Under the pieces are notes generated by a model. That model made no database searches and had not been told where the DNA came from. It saw nothing but the letters and a program-made list of their open reading frames with translations. 64,000 nt of DNA from Ancylobacter crimeensis (GTDB taxonomy: Bacteria > Pseudomonadota > Alphaproteobacteria > Rhizobiales > Xanthobacteraceae). The translations under genes and the position numbers were made by a program. Location of the stretch: NCBI RefSeq assembly GCF_023016805.1, contig NZ_JALKCH010000008.1, positions 1 to 64,000 of the forward strand, read 5' to 3'. How positions within the stretch are numbered: the first letter of the stretch is position 1; every line of letters begins with the position of its first letter. Below, one piece after another: positions 19,327-28,256 of this stretch.

Positions 19327-20562
19327 CTATTCGAGCCCGTCGACCAGGCGGGTGAGCGCCGCCTCGGTCGTGGCCAGATCATGCACCAGTGCCACGCGCA
19401 GATAGTCCGCGCCCGGATTGCGTCCATCCGCATCGGAACGGCAGAGATAGCCGCCCGGAACGGTGCGCAGCCCCTCCCGCGCCCAGAGCCGCTTCGTGAC
19501 CGCTTCGCCGCCGCCTTGGCGCCCGACGTCGAGCCAGAGGAAGAACCCGCCATCGGGCCGCCGGTAGCCGAAGCGGCTGGCGAGCCGCCGGTCGGCGAGA
19601 TCGAACTTGGCGCGATAAAGGTCCCGGCTCGCGACCACATGGGTCTCGTCCGCCAGCGCGGCGATGCCGACATGCTGGATCGGCTCGGGCACCTGCGGAG
19701 CGGCGACATTGCGGAAATCGGCGAAGGCGGCAAGGAAATCGCCGTCGCCGGCACAGAAGCCGCAGCGCAGCCCCGGAAGGCTGGAGCGCTTCGACAGCGA
19801 GTTGAAGGCGACCACGCCGCGATAATCCGGCCCCGCCACCTCCAGCACGCCGGTCGGCGGGGCGTCGCCGAGCCAGATCTCGGAATAGCACTCGTCGGCG
19901 AACAGCATCACGCCATGGGCGCGGGTGAGCGCGACGAGGCGGGCGAGATAGGCGCGGCTCGCGACCGTGCCCTGCGGATTGGCGGGGGAGGCGAGATAGA
20001 GCGCGACCGCGGGGCCTAGAATCTCGGGGGTGAGGGCGTCGAGATCCGGCAGCCAGCCGCCGGAGGCGGGCAGCGGCAGCGGCACGCTGGTGCAACCGGC
20101 GGCCTCCGCGCCCGCGCCATAGGCGGCGTAGAACGGGTTCGGCAGCAGCACGGTCGGGCGGGCCTGCTTGGTGGACGGGGCGAGCCGGCGGGCCAGCAGG
20201 GCGGCGGCGAAAAGGCCCTCGCGCGAGCCGTTCAGCACCAGCACCTCGCGCTCGATGTCGAGCGGGCGCGGCAGGGTGTAGCGCCGGCCGAACCAGTCGG
20301 CGACGGCGCGGCGGAATGCGGGCAGGCCCTTGCCGGCCGGATAGCGCCCGAAGCCGGCGAGATGGGCTGCGAGCACCGGGCCGACAAAATCCGGCATGGC
20401 ATGCTGCGGCTCGCCGACCGCGAGGCTGAGCGCCGGCTTGCCGGGGGCGATGCCGGCGAGCAGTTCGGTGAGACGCACGAAGGGCGAACGCGCCGCCGGC
20501 CCCGCATCCGCCGCGGCGGAGGAGGCATTCGGGACGGGGGCGGGCTGCGGAACATGGTTCAT
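19327..20562 (-). CDS. Class I/II aminotransferase, likely succinyldiaminopimelate aminotransferase
   Basis: A 411-residue fold-type I PLP enzyme. Visible motifs are LSLAVGEPQHAMPDF, LNGSREGLFAAALLA, LPNPFYAAYGAGAEAAG, SPANPQGTVAS, the Asp of LFADECYSEIW and the PLP lysine in NSLSKRSSLPGLRCGF. The LNGSREGLF segment is typical of the DapC/ArgD-like aminotransferases that serve lysine biosynthesis, which would fit with lysA nearby, but specificity is inferred. The track-long frame begins at GTG 20571. ATG 20562 has the better ribosome-binding spacing. Confidence 0.85.
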   Translation of the reverse strand: MNHVPQPAPVPNASSAAADAGPAARSPFVRLTELLAGIAPGKPALSLAVGEPQHAMPDFVGPVLAAHLAGFGRYPAGKGLPAFRRAVADWFGRRYTLPRPLDIEREVLVLNGSREGLFAAALLARRLAPSTKQARPTVLLPNPFYAAYGAGAEAAGCTSVPLPLPASGGWLPDLDALTPEILGPAVALYLASPANPQGTVASRAYLARLVALTRAHGVMLFADECYSEIWLGDAPPTGVLEVAGPDYRGVVAFNSLSKRSSLPGLRCGFCAGDGDFLAAFADFRNVAAPQVPEPIQHVGIAALADETHVVASRDLYRAKFDLADRRLASRFGYRRPDGGFFLWLDVGRQGGGEAVTKRLWAREGLRTVPGGYLCRSDADGRNPGADYLRVALVHDLATTEAALTRLVDGLE

Positions 20563-20927
20563 GGTTCGCACATCCTAGGAGCCGGCGGTAAAGGGGCTCT
20601 TAACCATCCCGCCAGATTCGACGATCGGTATGATCCGGGGCGGCCGTTCCGCCGGCGGGCGATATCCGCGACGCTCCGGCATCAGGACGGATCTGGATGA
20701 TGCGTGCGGCGGCGGGGCATGCCGGCGGGACGAATCACACCCGGCCGGCGGCCAAGGACATGCGCGCGCGTCCTTCTGGAGGCAATGGCGGGGCCGCAAA
20801 AGAAAACCCCGGCCGCAGGGCCGGGGTTCGAGTTCGGGAGGCGTCGGCATGGACGATGCGGGGGCGCCAAGGCGTCGGCGCATCGTCCGAAAGGCTGGCG
20901 CGGCGGAGGCGCCGCGCCGGGAAACGG
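20563..20927. other. Intergenic region between amtB and the aminotransferase gene
   Basis: 365 bases without a convincing gene; possible short frames are Arg/Pro-rich. It contains the amtB terminator at 20797-20828. A single TTAACCAT half-box lies at 20600-20607, about 40 bases before the aminotransferase start. Confidence 0.6.
20797..20828 (-). terminator. Intrinsic terminator of glnK-amtB
   Basis: Read on the minus strand, the arms AACCCCGGCC and GGCCGGGGTT (10 bp, perfect) enclose a 4-base loop and run into TTCTTTT. The structure sits about 100 bases after the amtB stop, the correct position and orientation to end the glnK-amtB transcript. Confidence 0.92.
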
Positions 20928-22286
20928 TCAGGAGTGGTAGGCGCGCTCGCCGTGCTCGGAGATGTCGAGACCCTCGCGCTCCTTCTCCACCGACGGGCGC
21001 AGGCCGACGATCACGTCCACGACCTTGTAGAGGATCGCCGAGACGACGCCGCACCACACGATGGTGATGAGGACCGCCTGGGCCTGGACGGCGACCTGGT
21101 GGCCCATCGCATAGTCGGCGACGCCCGGGCCGCCGAGGGCCGGGGAGACGACGATGCCGGTGCCGATGGCGCCGATCATGCCGCCGATGCCGTGGACGCC
21201 GAAGACGTCGAGGCTGTCGTCATAGCCGAGCGCGTTCTTCACCGTGGTGCAGAAGAAGAAGCACACGATGGAGGCGACGAAGCCGAGGACGATCGCGCCG
21301 ATCGGGCCGGCGAGGCCGGCGGCGGGGGTGATGGCGACGAGGCCCGCGACCATGCCGGAGATGGCGCCGAGCATGGAGGGCTTGCCCTTCACCATCCACT
21401 CGATGAAGGTCCAGCCGATGATGGCGCCGGCGGTGGCGACGAAGGTGTTGACGAAGGCGAGCAGGGCGCCGCCGCTGGCTTCAAGGTTGGAGCCGGCGTT
21501 GAACCCGAACCAGCCGACCCACAGGACGCTGGCGCCGACCATGGCGAAGGGCAGCGAGTGGGGAGGCATCAGTTCCTTGCCGTAGCCGGTGCGCTTGCCG
21601 ATGATGAGCGCGCCAACGAGGCCCGCGACGCCGGCATTGATGTGCACCACGGTGCCGCCGGCGAAGTCCAGCGCGCCGATGCCGAACAGGTAGCCCTCGG
21701 AGAACCACACCATGTGGGCGATCGGATAATAGACCAGCGTCACCCAGAGGATGGTGAACAGCACGATGGCCGAGAACTTGATGCGCTCCGCGAAGGCGCC
21801 GATGATCAGGCCGGGGGTGATGGCCGAGAAGGTCATCTGGAAGGCCATGAAGGCGTATTCGGGGATCAGCACGCCCTTGGTGAAGGTTTCCGAGGTCGTG
21901 TCCGGCGTGACGCCGGCGAGGAACGCCTTGGAGAAGCCGCCGATGAATGCATTACCCGAGGTGAAGGCTAGGCTGTAGCCGTAGAACACCCACAGCACCA
22001 TCATCACCGCGCAGATCACCGTGACCTGCATCAGCACGGAGAGCATGTTCTTGGCGCGCACGAGGCCGCCATAGAACAGAGCGAGGCCGGGGACGGTCAT
22101 GAACAGGACCAGCACCGAGGACAGCATCATCCAAACGGTGTCGGCCTTGTTCACGGTGCCGGCGACGGCCGCCGGCGCATCGGTGGTCGCGGCGGGCGCC
22201 GCGTCCTGGGCGAAGGCCGACGCTGCAGCCAGCGTGGCGACCGCCAGCACGGGAAGGCCCGCGCGTATCCACTTCTTCATCGTCAT
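20928..22286 (-). CDS. amtB: Ammonium transporter AmtB
   Basis: A 452-residue ammonium channel of the Amt/Rh family. A cleavable N-terminal signal (about 25 residues, ending ASAFA/QD) and an Ala/Pro-rich spacer precede eleven helices. Typical segments are GLALFYGGLVRAKN, FAERIKFSAIV, the DFAGGTVVHINAG pore region and DVFGVHGIGGMIGAIGTGI. ATG 22286 has GGAG about ten bases before it. The gap to glnK is 47 bases, so the pair is cotranscribed and GlnK would gate the channel according to 2-oxoglutarate and glutamine status. Confidence 0.96.
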   Translation of the reverse strand: MTMKKWIRAGLPVLAVATLAAASAFAQDAAPAATTDAPAAVAGTVNKADTVWMMLSSVLVLFMTVPGLALFYGGLVRAKNMLSVLMQVTVICAVMMVLWVFYGYSLAFTSGNAFIGGFSKAFLAGVTPDTTSETFTKGVLIPEYAFMAFQMTFSAITPGLIIGAFAERIKFSAIVLFTILWVTLVYYPIAHMVWFSEGYLFGIGALDFAGGTVVHINAGVAGLVGALIIGKRTGYGKELMPPHSLPFAMVGASVLWVGWFGFNAGSNLEASGGALLAFVNTFVATAGAIIGWTFIEWMVKGKPSMLGAISGMVAGLVAITPAAGLAGPIGAIVLGFVASIVCFFFCTTVKNALGYDDSLDVFGVHGIGGMIGAIGTGIVVSPALGGPGVADYAMGHQVAVQAQAVLITIVWCGVVSAILYKVVDVIVGLRPSVEKEREGLDISEHGERAYHS

Positions 22287-22333
22287 GAGGTGAGTGCTCC
22301 GTCGCAATCGAATGTCAGCTGAAGGGCGCGGGA

Positions 22334-22672
22334 TCAGAGGGCGTCGACGTCGGTTTCGCCGGTGCGGATGCGCACGGCCTGGTCGATCGCGAAGACGAAG
22401 ATCTTGCCGTCACCGATCTGGCCGGTCTTGGCGGACGTCGTGATCGCGTCGATGACCTTCGGCACCAGATCGCTGGAAACGGCGACCTCGATCTTGAGCT
22501 TCGGCAGGAAGCTCACCGCATATTCGGCGCCGCGGTAGATTTCGGTGTGGCCCTTCTGGCGGCCGTAACCCTTGACTTCCGTGACGGTCAGCCCGTGCAC
22601 GCCGATGCCCGTGAGGGCATCCCGGACTTCCTCAAGCTTGAAAGGCTTGATGATAGCCATGACGATCTTCAT
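22334..22672 (-). CDS. glnK: Nitrogen regulatory protein P-II (GlnK)
   Basis: A 112-residue PII signal protein. The T-loop carries the uridylylatable Tyr51 in YRGAEYAVSF. The nucleotide-binding GYGRQKGHTE and GKIFVF segments and the C-terminal RIRTGETDVDAL are standard. Pairing with amtB identifies it as GlnK rather than GlnB. Expression is probably nitrogen-controlled from the sigma-54-type promoter upstream. Confidence 0.96.
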   Translation of the reverse strand: MKIVMAIIKPFKLEEVRDALTGIGVHGLTVTEVKGYGRQKGHTEIYRGAEYAVSFLPKLKIEVAVSSDLVPKVIDAITTSAKTGQIGDGKIFVFAIDQAVRIRTGETDVDAL

Positions 22673-22997
22673 GGTTCCTGTCCCCGATTAGCCCCGAGCC
22701 GCGACACGCTGGTTCGGGGTCGTTATGTCGGACGCGCCGTGGCGGGTTTGCCCCCGGCCCTGTCGGTCAATCCGGGGGTGAGGAATCAATTCCCGTGCCA
22801 AGCGAGGCGCGACAAGGCCGTGCGCGCGTTTCGCCGCAGTTCGGGGTCAGGTGCTTTGAAGGTGAAAAGACCGCGCCCGGCAGGTTTCGCCGGGATCGCC
22901 GCGGCCGCGTACCGGACCGGATGCCCAATTCTTCAGCGCGGCTATCCGGGTGCCGCAGTCTCGCCACTGATGAAGGCAAATGCTGCCCATTAATTCA
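22673..22997. other. Divergent/upstream region of glnK
   Basis: 325 bases without a gene. It holds the sigma-54 element at 22785-22800 and a roughly 100-base leader of glnK. I looked for a paired NtrC box (GCAC...GTGC dyad) further upstream and found no clear one. Confidence 0.6.
22785..22800 (-). promoter_or_regulatory. Sigma-54 (RpoN) promoter of glnK-amtB
   Basis: On the minus strand the sequence is TGGCACG-N4-TTGAT. The -24 element is perfect, and the -12 element differs from the TTGCA consensus only after the G. Spacing between the GG and G pairs is canonical. The start point would lie near 22774, about 100 bases before the glnK ATG. PII-amt operons are classic NtrC/RpoN targets. Confidence 0.8.
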
Positions 22998-23936
22998 TCA
23001 GCGGGCCAGCCGGATGAGTCCTTCCTGGGCGACGGACGCCACGATCCGCCCCGCGCGGTCATGGATCAGCCCGCGGGCGAGGCCGCGCCCGGAGCCGGCG
23101 GCGGGGCTGTCCTGGGCGTAGAGCAGCCAGTCGTCGATGCGGAACGGGCGGTGCAGCCACAGTGCGTGGTCGAGGCTGGCGGCGAGGATCTCGTCGTTGA
23201 ACACGCTGGTCCCGTGCTCGATCAGCGTCGTTTCCAGCAACGTCATGTCGGAGGTGTAGGCCAGCATCGCCCGGTGCAGCTCCGGGACGTCCGGCACCGG
23301 GCCGACCGTTCGGAACCAGATGTACTGGCGCCCCCCGGCTCCCGTGCCTTCCGGCGGGCGGTCGAGATGAACGGGACGCAGCTCGATGGGGCGCACCCGG
23401 GTCCAGTAGGCCCGCACCCTTTCCGGCAGCCGGGCCAGTGCCGCACCGCGCTCGGCCATGGGCGGGATATCCTCGGGCGCCGGAACTCCCTCCGGCAGGG
23501 CGAAGCTGTGTTCGAAGCCCGGCTCGCCGCGATGGAACGACACCGACATGATGAAGATCGGCCGGCCGTGCTGAACCGCCACCACCCGGCGGGTGGCGAA
23601 GCTGCGCCCGTCGCGCACCCGCTCCACCTCGTAGACGATCGGCACCTGCGGATCGCCGGCCAGGATGAAATAGGCGTGCATCGAGTGGGCGGCGATGTCC
23701 TCCACCGTGCGCTGCGCGGCGACCAGCGCCTGCGCCAGCACCTGCCCGCCGAAGACGCGCTTGGCGATCACCAGCCATTCCGGCGGGGGATTGGTGCCGC
23801 GGAACAGGTTGACCTCGATCGGCTCAAGATCGAGCAGGCGGTGGAAGCCATCCATCAGCGCGGCGGCCTGCGGATCGATCTCCCGCGCGGGGGCCGGGGG
23901 AAGCGTCTCGTGTCCGCTGCTGCGCTCGCCGTCCAT
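22998..23936 (-). CDS. tesB: Acyl-CoA thioesterase II
   Basis: A 312-residue double-hotdog thioesterase that hydrolyses medium- and long-chain acyl-CoA. Diagnostic segments are RVFGGQVLAQALVAAQRT, HSMHAYFILAGDPQVPIVYEVERVRDG (in parts), SFHRGEPGFEH and the C-terminal domain's SLDHALWLHRPFRIDDWLLY with its catalytic Asp. GRGLARGLIHDRAGRIVASVAQEG closes the protein. The length matches the family. It is transcribed divergently from the hydroxylase gene at 24112. Confidence 0.94.
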   Translation of the reverse strand: MDGERSSGHETLPPAPAREIDPQAAALMDGFHRLLDLEPIEVNLFRGTNPPPEWLVIAKRVFGGQVLAQALVAAQRTVEDIAAHSMHAYFILAGDPQVPIVYEVERVRDGRSFATRRVVAVQHGRPIFIMSVSFHRGEPGFEHSFALPEGVPAPEDIPPMAERGAALARLPERVRAYWTRVRPIELRPVHLDRPPEGTGAGGRQYIWFRTVGPVPDVPELHRAMLAYTSDMTLLETTLIEHGTSVFNDEILAASLDHALWLHRPFRIDDWLLYAQDSPAAGSGRGLARGLIHDRAGRIVASVAQEGLIRLAR

Positions 23937-24111
23937 CCTGTCCCTCCGGTCCGAATGTCCGAAACGGACATGATTCGTCTGCGTGGCCTGTACCCGTGAC
24001 CCGTCGCCGTGACCTGTCGCATTGTCACGGCCACCCTAGCTAAGCATAAGGGAGCGCGCGGGCAATCGCGGCGGGTGCACCTGCCGCGATGCCGTGCCGA
24101 GGAGAATTGCC

Positions 24112-25443
24112 GTGCCCCAGAACGATGTGACCGCGCACGCCGTGACGACCCCGTCGCCGTCCGCCGCGCCGCAGCCGGAATCCGGCCGTCCCGGACGGAC
24201 CGCACCCGCGCGGGTCGACGTGGCCATTGCCGGAGGCGGGCTCGGCGGGCTGGCGCTGGCGCTGGCGCTGCGGCACGGGCTGGGGCCGGACGCCCGCATC
24301 CTCGTGGCCGACCCTGCCTTCGCCCGAGGCCCGGCCCTGGGCGATGCCCGCGCCTCCGCCATCGCCGCCGGCGCCCGTCGCCTGCTCGAGACGCTCGGCG
24401 TCTGGCCGGCGGTCGCCCCCGAGGCGCAGCCCATGCTGACCATGGAGATCACCGATTCGAAGCTCGGCGACGCGGCGCGCCCGGTGTTCCTCTCCTTCGA
24501 CGGCGAGATACCGGCGCGCGCCGCGGCCGAAAATGGCGAGCCCTTCGCCCATATGGTCGCCAATGTCGCGCTGCAGGCCGCCCTCACCGCTGCCGCGCAG
24601 GCCGCCGGCATCACGATGGTGAATGCCGGCGTCACCGCCTTCGCCGCCGATTCGCGCGGCGCAACGCTCACCCTCGCCGACGGGAGCACCGTCACGGCCG
24701 CACTCGTCGCCGCCTGCGATGGCGGGCGCTCGCGGCTGCGCTCCCTCGCCGGCATCGGCACGGTGGGCTGGCCCTATGGCCAGTCCGGCATCGTGCTGAC
24801 CGTCGGCCATGAGCGCGACCATGAGGGCAAGGCGATCGAGCATTTCCTGCCCGCCGGACCCTTCGCCCTGCTGCCGCTCACCGGCCGGCGCACCTCCATC
24901 GTGTGGACCGAGCGCACCGACACCGCCAAGCGCCTGCTGGAGCTGCCGCGCGTGGTGTTCCATGACGAGCTGGAGCAGCGCTTCGGCCTCGCCCTCGGGG
25001 CCATCGAGATCCTGGACACGCCACGCGCCTATCCGCTCGGCTTCCAGATGGCGCGCAGCTTCATCGGCCCGCGCCTTGCGCTCGTCGGGGACGCCGCGCA
25101 CACCATCCATCCCATCGCCGGGCAGGGGCTGAATATGGGGCTGCGCGATGTCGCGGCCCTGGCCGAGGCGATCACCGACGCGGCGCGGCTCGGGCTCGAC
25201 ATGGGCGGGCCGGAGGTTCTGGAGCGCTACCAGCGCTGGCGGCGCTTCGATACCCTCGCCATGGGGGTGGCGACCGACGGGCTGAACCGGCTGTTCTCCA
25301 ACCGCTCCGACGGTCTGCGGCTGCTGCGCGATGTCGGCATGGGGATGGTGGAGCGGCTGCCGCGCCTGAAGGACCTCTTCATCCGCGACGCCGCCGGCCT
25401 TGGCGGCCGGCCGCCGAAGCTGCTGCGCGGGGAAGCGTTGTAG
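24112..25443 (+). CDS. UbiH/UbiF-family FAD-dependent hydroxylase
   Basis: A 443-residue flavoprotein monooxygenase of the ubiquinone-biosynthesis group. The dinucleotide fold VAIAGGGLGGLALALAL begins near residue 37. AACDGGRSRLR is the DG motif, and LVGDAAHTIHPIAGQGLNMGLRD is the second FAD-binding motif with the UbiH-type PIAGQG signature. It probably hydroxylates a polyprenyl-phenol ring, but which position (C5, C6 or C1) cannot be told from sequence. GTG 24112 has GAGGAG at ideal spacing, so the in-frame GTG at 24094 is rejected. The first 35 residues are a Pro/Ala-rich extension absent from most relatives. Confidence 0.9.
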   Translation: MPQNDVTAHAVTTPSPSAAPQPESGRPGRTAPARVDVAIAGGGLGGLALALALRHGLGPDARILVADPAFARGPALGDARASAIAAGARRLLETLGVWPAVAPEAQPMLTMEITDSKLGDAARPVFLSFDGEIPARAAAENGEPFAHMVANVALQAALTAAAQAAGITMVNAGVTAFAADSRGATLTLADGSTVTAALVAACDGGRSRLRSLAGIGTVGWPYGQSGIVLTVGHERDHEGKAIEHFLPAGPFALLPLTGRRTSIVWTERTDTAKRLLELPRVVFHDELEQRFGLALGAIEILDTPRAYPLGFQMARSFIGPRLALVGDAAHTIHPIAGQGLNMGLRDVAALAEAITDAARLGLDMGGPEVLERYQRWRRFDTLAMGVATDGLNRLFSNRSDGLRLLRDVGMGMVERLPRLKDLFIRDAAGLGGRPPKLLRGEAL

Positions 25444-25446
25444 AAG

Positions 25447-25464
25447 CCGCTTCACGTGAAGCGG
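25447..25464. promoter_or_regulatory. 18-bp perfect palindrome with a parS-like core
   Basis: CCGCTTCACGTGAAGCGG is perfectly self-complementary and starts 4 bases after the UbiH-family stop codon. Its ten-base centre TTCACGTGAA equals the centre of the bacterial parS site (TGTTTCACGTGAAACA), and 12 of 16 positions match. It has no following T-run, so a terminator is less likely. It may be a ParB-type or other dimer-binding site. Confidence 0.5.
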
Positions 25465-25519
25465 AAACCGTTGACGGGAAGGAAACGCTCCGCCCGACGC
25501 GCTTCACCAGCGTGCGCCG

Positions 25520-25750
25520 TCAGCGTGCCGCGTCCAGCGGGCGGGCCTCGTCCACCAGCATGATCGGAATGCCGTCGCGGATCGGATAGGCGAGCCGTGC
25601 GCCGCGCGAGATCAGCTCACGGGCCTCGCGGTCATATTCCAGCGCCCCCTTGGTCAGCGGGCAGACCAGTATTTCCAAGAGCTTGGGGTCGATCTCGTGC
25701 CCGGAGCGGGGCAGCTCGGTGCGCGGGTCGGAGACGCTGGGGTGGGCCAT
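25520..25750 (-). CDS. Trm112/UPF0434 family protein
   Basis: A 76-residue protein with the family hallmarks [25 protein letters not shown] (in parts) and [20 protein letters not shown]. In eukaryotes and archaea Trm112 activates methyltransferases acting on tRNA, rRNA and release factors. The bacterial members are presumed adaptors. The zinc-binding cysteines are reduced to a single one here, as is common in bacterial members. It is convergent with the UbiH-like gene. Confidence 0.9.
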   Translation of the reverse strand: MAHPSVSDPRTELPRSGHEIDPKLLEILVCPLTKGALEYDREARELISRGARLAYPIRDGIPIMLVDEARPLDAAR

Positions 25751-25910
25751 GGCATTCCTCGTGTCGTGATTCGGCGGCGCCCGTGCGGGAACGCCGCGCC
25801 TGACATTGCCACCGGCTCGTGTCAGAACAAAGCCTGCGCTTTCCCCATCGATTCAAGGCCTTCGACGTCGCCCGTTCCGATCCTTTGCCCCGATTCCCCG
25901 CTTCGAGCCG

Positions 25911-26594
25911 ATGCCCGTGATGGACCCGCCTCTTCTCGCCCTCGCCTCCGATCCTCGCCTGCCGGGGGAGACGGTCCAGCAATGGGTGTTCCGCCGGCTG
26001 CGCCGCACGGTGATGACCGGCCGATTTCCTCCGGGACAGGCGGTGACCATACGCGGGCTCGCCGAGGCGCTTGGCGTTTCGGCCATGCCGGTGCGCGAGG
26101 CGCTCGCCCGGCTGGTGGCGGAGCGGGCGCTGGTGCTGCTCGACAACCGCCGAGTGCGGGTGCCGGAGATGACGGCGCGCCGCTTCGAGGAACTGGTGAC
26201 GACGCGCACGCTTCTGGAAACCGAGGCGGCGGCGCGGTCCCTGCCGCTGGCCGATGCCGCCTTCCGGTCGCGTCTCGCCGTGCTGAACCACGAATCCGAT
26301 CTCGCCGTGGCGCGGAGCGACACCGACGCCACCATCGAGACCAACCTCGCCTTCCACACCGCCTTCTATGGCGGGCGGCCGGACAATGTGCTGCTGCCGT
26401 TGATCGAATCGGTATGGCTGCAGATCGGCCCGTTCATGCGCATGGCACTGATCGACCTCGACCAGCATTACACGGTGGACCGCCACGCCGAGGCGCTGGA
26501 GGCGCTGGCCGCCGGCGACGAGGCCGGCTTGCGCCGCGCGATCGAGGCCGACATCCGCGACGGCATCGGCCATCTCTTCGCGCAGATTGGCTGA
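25911..26594 (+). CDS. GntR-family (FadR/FCD) transcriptional regulator
   Basis: A 227-residue regulator with an N-terminal winged helix (VQQWVFRRLRRTVMTGRFPPGQ, in parts, then IRGLAEALGVSAMPVREALARL). An all-helical FCD effector domain follows (residues about 85-220), with ARSDTDATIETNLAFHTAFY providing part of the metal or ligand pocket. The likely start is ATG 25911 (MPVMDPPLL). The frame is open from 25806, but that part is Arg/Pro-rich. It is convergent with the neighbouring glutamine-amidotransferase hydrolase (6-base gap). The ligand is unknown, and an amino-acid or polyamine breakdown role is only a neighbour-based guess. Confidence 0.88.
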   Translation: MPVMDPPLLALASDPRLPGETVQQWVFRRLRRTVMTGRFPPGQAVTIRGLAEALGVSAMPVREALARLVAERALVLLDNRRVRVPEMTARRFEELVTTRTLLETEAAARSLPLADAAFRSRLAVLNHESDLAVARSDTDATIETNLAFHTAFYGGRPDNVLLPLIESVWLQIGPFMRMALIDLDQHYTVDRHAEALEALAAGDEAGLRRAIEADIRDGIGHLFAQIG

Positions 26595-26600
26595 GCCGAC

Positions 26601-27410
26601 CTATTCCGCCGCCTTCAGCGCGTCGCCGCGCCGTTGCGCGGCATAGGCGCGGGCCGCCGCGCCGAAGGCCTCGAACAGGCCGGCGGAGAGCCGGTCCTGC
26701 CAGAACCGCCATTCCGGGTGCCACTGCACGGCGAGGGCGAAGCCGGGCGCGTCCTGCACCCGGAAGGCTTCGACCAGCCCGTCATCGGCCCTTGCCTCGA
26801 CGGCGAGACGCGGCGCCAGCCGGTCGATGCCCTGCCCGTGCAGCGAGTTGACGCTCCAGCGCCCCGCACCGGCGAGGCCGGCGAGCAGGCCGCCGGGCGC
26901 AAGGCTCACCTCATGGGCGTGGCCGTACTGCTCCTCGATCGAGCGGGTGCCGTCCTCGCGGTGGTCGAAATGGCCGGGCTGCTCGTGCACTTTCTGATGC
27001 AGGCTGCCGCCGAGCGCGACATTCATCTCCTGAAAGCCGCGGCAGACCCCGAACAGCGGCACGCCGCGCTCGACGCAGGCGCGGATCAGCGGCAGCGAGA
27101 CGACATCGCGATGCGGGTCGGCCGGCAGCGGGGGATCATAGGGCGTGCCGCCATACAGCGCGGGTTCGACATTGGAGGGGCTGCCCGGCAGGAAGATGCC
27201 GTCCACCAGCGCGAAGATCTCCTCCAGCACCGCCGTCTCGCTCATGGAACCGTCGACGTCCGACATCCGGCCCGGCAGCATGACCGGATAGGTGTCGGCG
27301 CCGCGCGCGACCGCGAACAGGTATTTCTCGGTCACGCCATGGGTGACATGGCCGGAGCCGGGCTTCACGTCCGAGATGACGCCGATGACGGGACGCGTGA
27401 GCTGGCGCAT
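26601..27410 (-). CDS. Gamma-glutamyl-gamma-aminobutyrate hydrolase-type class I glutamine amidotransferase
   Basis: A 269-residue protein of the PuuD/peptidase C26 family, which removes the gamma-glutamyl group from gamma-glutamyl-GABA in putrescine breakdown. The nucleophile Cys is in PLFGVCRGFQEMNVALGG, and the His and Glu are in AVQWHPEWR. LVDGIFLPGSPSNVEPALY and VNSLHGQGIDRLAP are also typical. ATG 27410 (MRQLTRPVIGVISD) is the family start, and the longer frame to 27620 is spurious. No other puu genes are adjacent, so the substrate may differ. Confidence 0.9.
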   Translation of the reverse strand: MRQLTRPVIGVISDVKPGSGHVTHGVTEKYLFAVARGADTYPVMLPGRMSDVDGSMSETAVLEEIFALVDGIFLPGSPSNVEPALYGGTPYDPPLPADPHRDVVSLPLIRACVERGVPLFGVCRGFQEMNVALGGSLHQKVHEQPGHFDHREDGTRSIEEQYGHAHEVSLAPGGLLAGLAGAGRWSVNSLHGQGIDRLAPRLAVEARADDGLVEAFRVQDAPGFALAVQWHPEWRFWQDRLSAGLFEAFGAAARAYAAQRRGDALKAAE

Positions 27411-27637
27411 GGGGAGATATCCTGCGTGCGTGGCCTGACTGACGGCCACCTCAATGTGATCACGTTCGATGTGGGAGCGCGGGGGCGCTTCTGTCAACGC
27501 CCCGCATGCGGAGCGGGCGCGCAAATGTCGCCGCGCGGCATCGCCGGTGTCGCCTTCGGGAAGCCGCGGCGCCTTGTTCCGCCTGCCCCGTCGTCCTAGA
27601 AGCGGGCTTTCCCGAGACATGAGCCGAGAGACGCCCG

Positions 27638-28165
27638 ATGACCGCCCCGCTGACGCCCGAAGACCTGTTCGCCCGTCTCGCTGCGCTCGGCATCGCGGTC
27701 TCGACGGTGGAGCATGCGCCGGTGTTCACGGTGGCGGAATCGCAGGCGCTGCTGGACACCCTGCCCGGCGGTCACACCAAGAACCTGTTCCTCAAGGACA
27801 AGAAGGGCCAGCTCTTCCTTGTCGTGGTCGAGGAGACTGCGCGGGTCGACCTCAAGAGCCTGCACGGCCCGCTCGGCGCAGCGAGCCGGCTGTCCTTCGG
27901 CAGCGCCGAGCTGCTGGAGGAGGTGCTGGGGGTGAAGCCCGGCGCGGTGACCGCCTTCGGCCCGGTGAACGACACGCAGGGCCGGGTGAAAGTGGTGCTG
28001 GACGCCGAGCTGATGGAACATGCCGTGCTGAACTGCCACCCGCTCGTCAACACCGCGACCACGGCGATCGCGCGCGAGGATCTGGTGCGCTTCCTGCGCG
28101 AGACCGGGCACGAGCCGGTGATCCTCGCCGTGCCGAAGCTCGCCGGGGAGCCGGCGGAGGCGTGA
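27638..28165 (+). CDS. Prolyl-tRNA editing deacylase, YbaK/ProXp-ala type
   Basis: A 175-residue stand-alone editing domain. The conserved lysine is in HTKNLFLKDKKGQLFL, with GPVNDTQGRVKVVLD and NCHPLVNTATTAIAREDL completing the pattern of the PrdX/ProXp-ala group, which clears Ala-tRNA(Pro). This would compensate for a ProRS lacking the insertion editing domain, common in Alphaproteobacteria. It is transcribed divergently from the hydrolase gene at 27410 and in line with the thioredoxin gene. Confidence 0.88.
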   Translation: MTAPLTPEDLFARLAALGIAVSTVEHAPVFTVAESQALLDTLPGGHTKNLFLKDKKGQLFLVVVEETARVDLKSLHGPLGAASRLSFGSAELLEEVLGVKPGAVTAFGPVNDTQGRVKVVLDAELMEHAVLNCHPLVNTATTAIAREDLVRFLRETGHEPVILAVPKLAGEPAEA

Positions 28166-28256
28166 GGGGGGCCGCGTTCCATTTGCGCGGTTGCATTCCG
28201 GCACCTTCTGCCCCATCTGATCGCTCGACAGAGCCGCGCTTTTTCCGAGGTGATCC

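Noticed and set aside
20600-20607. CtrA half-site TTAACCAT before the aminotransferase gene
   Set aside because: Only one half is present, and no second TTAA at seven bases. Too weak to list as a site.
22801-22997. NtrC-binding dyad upstream of glnK
   Set aside because: Several GTGC fragments occur but none are paired with GCAC at the right spacing.
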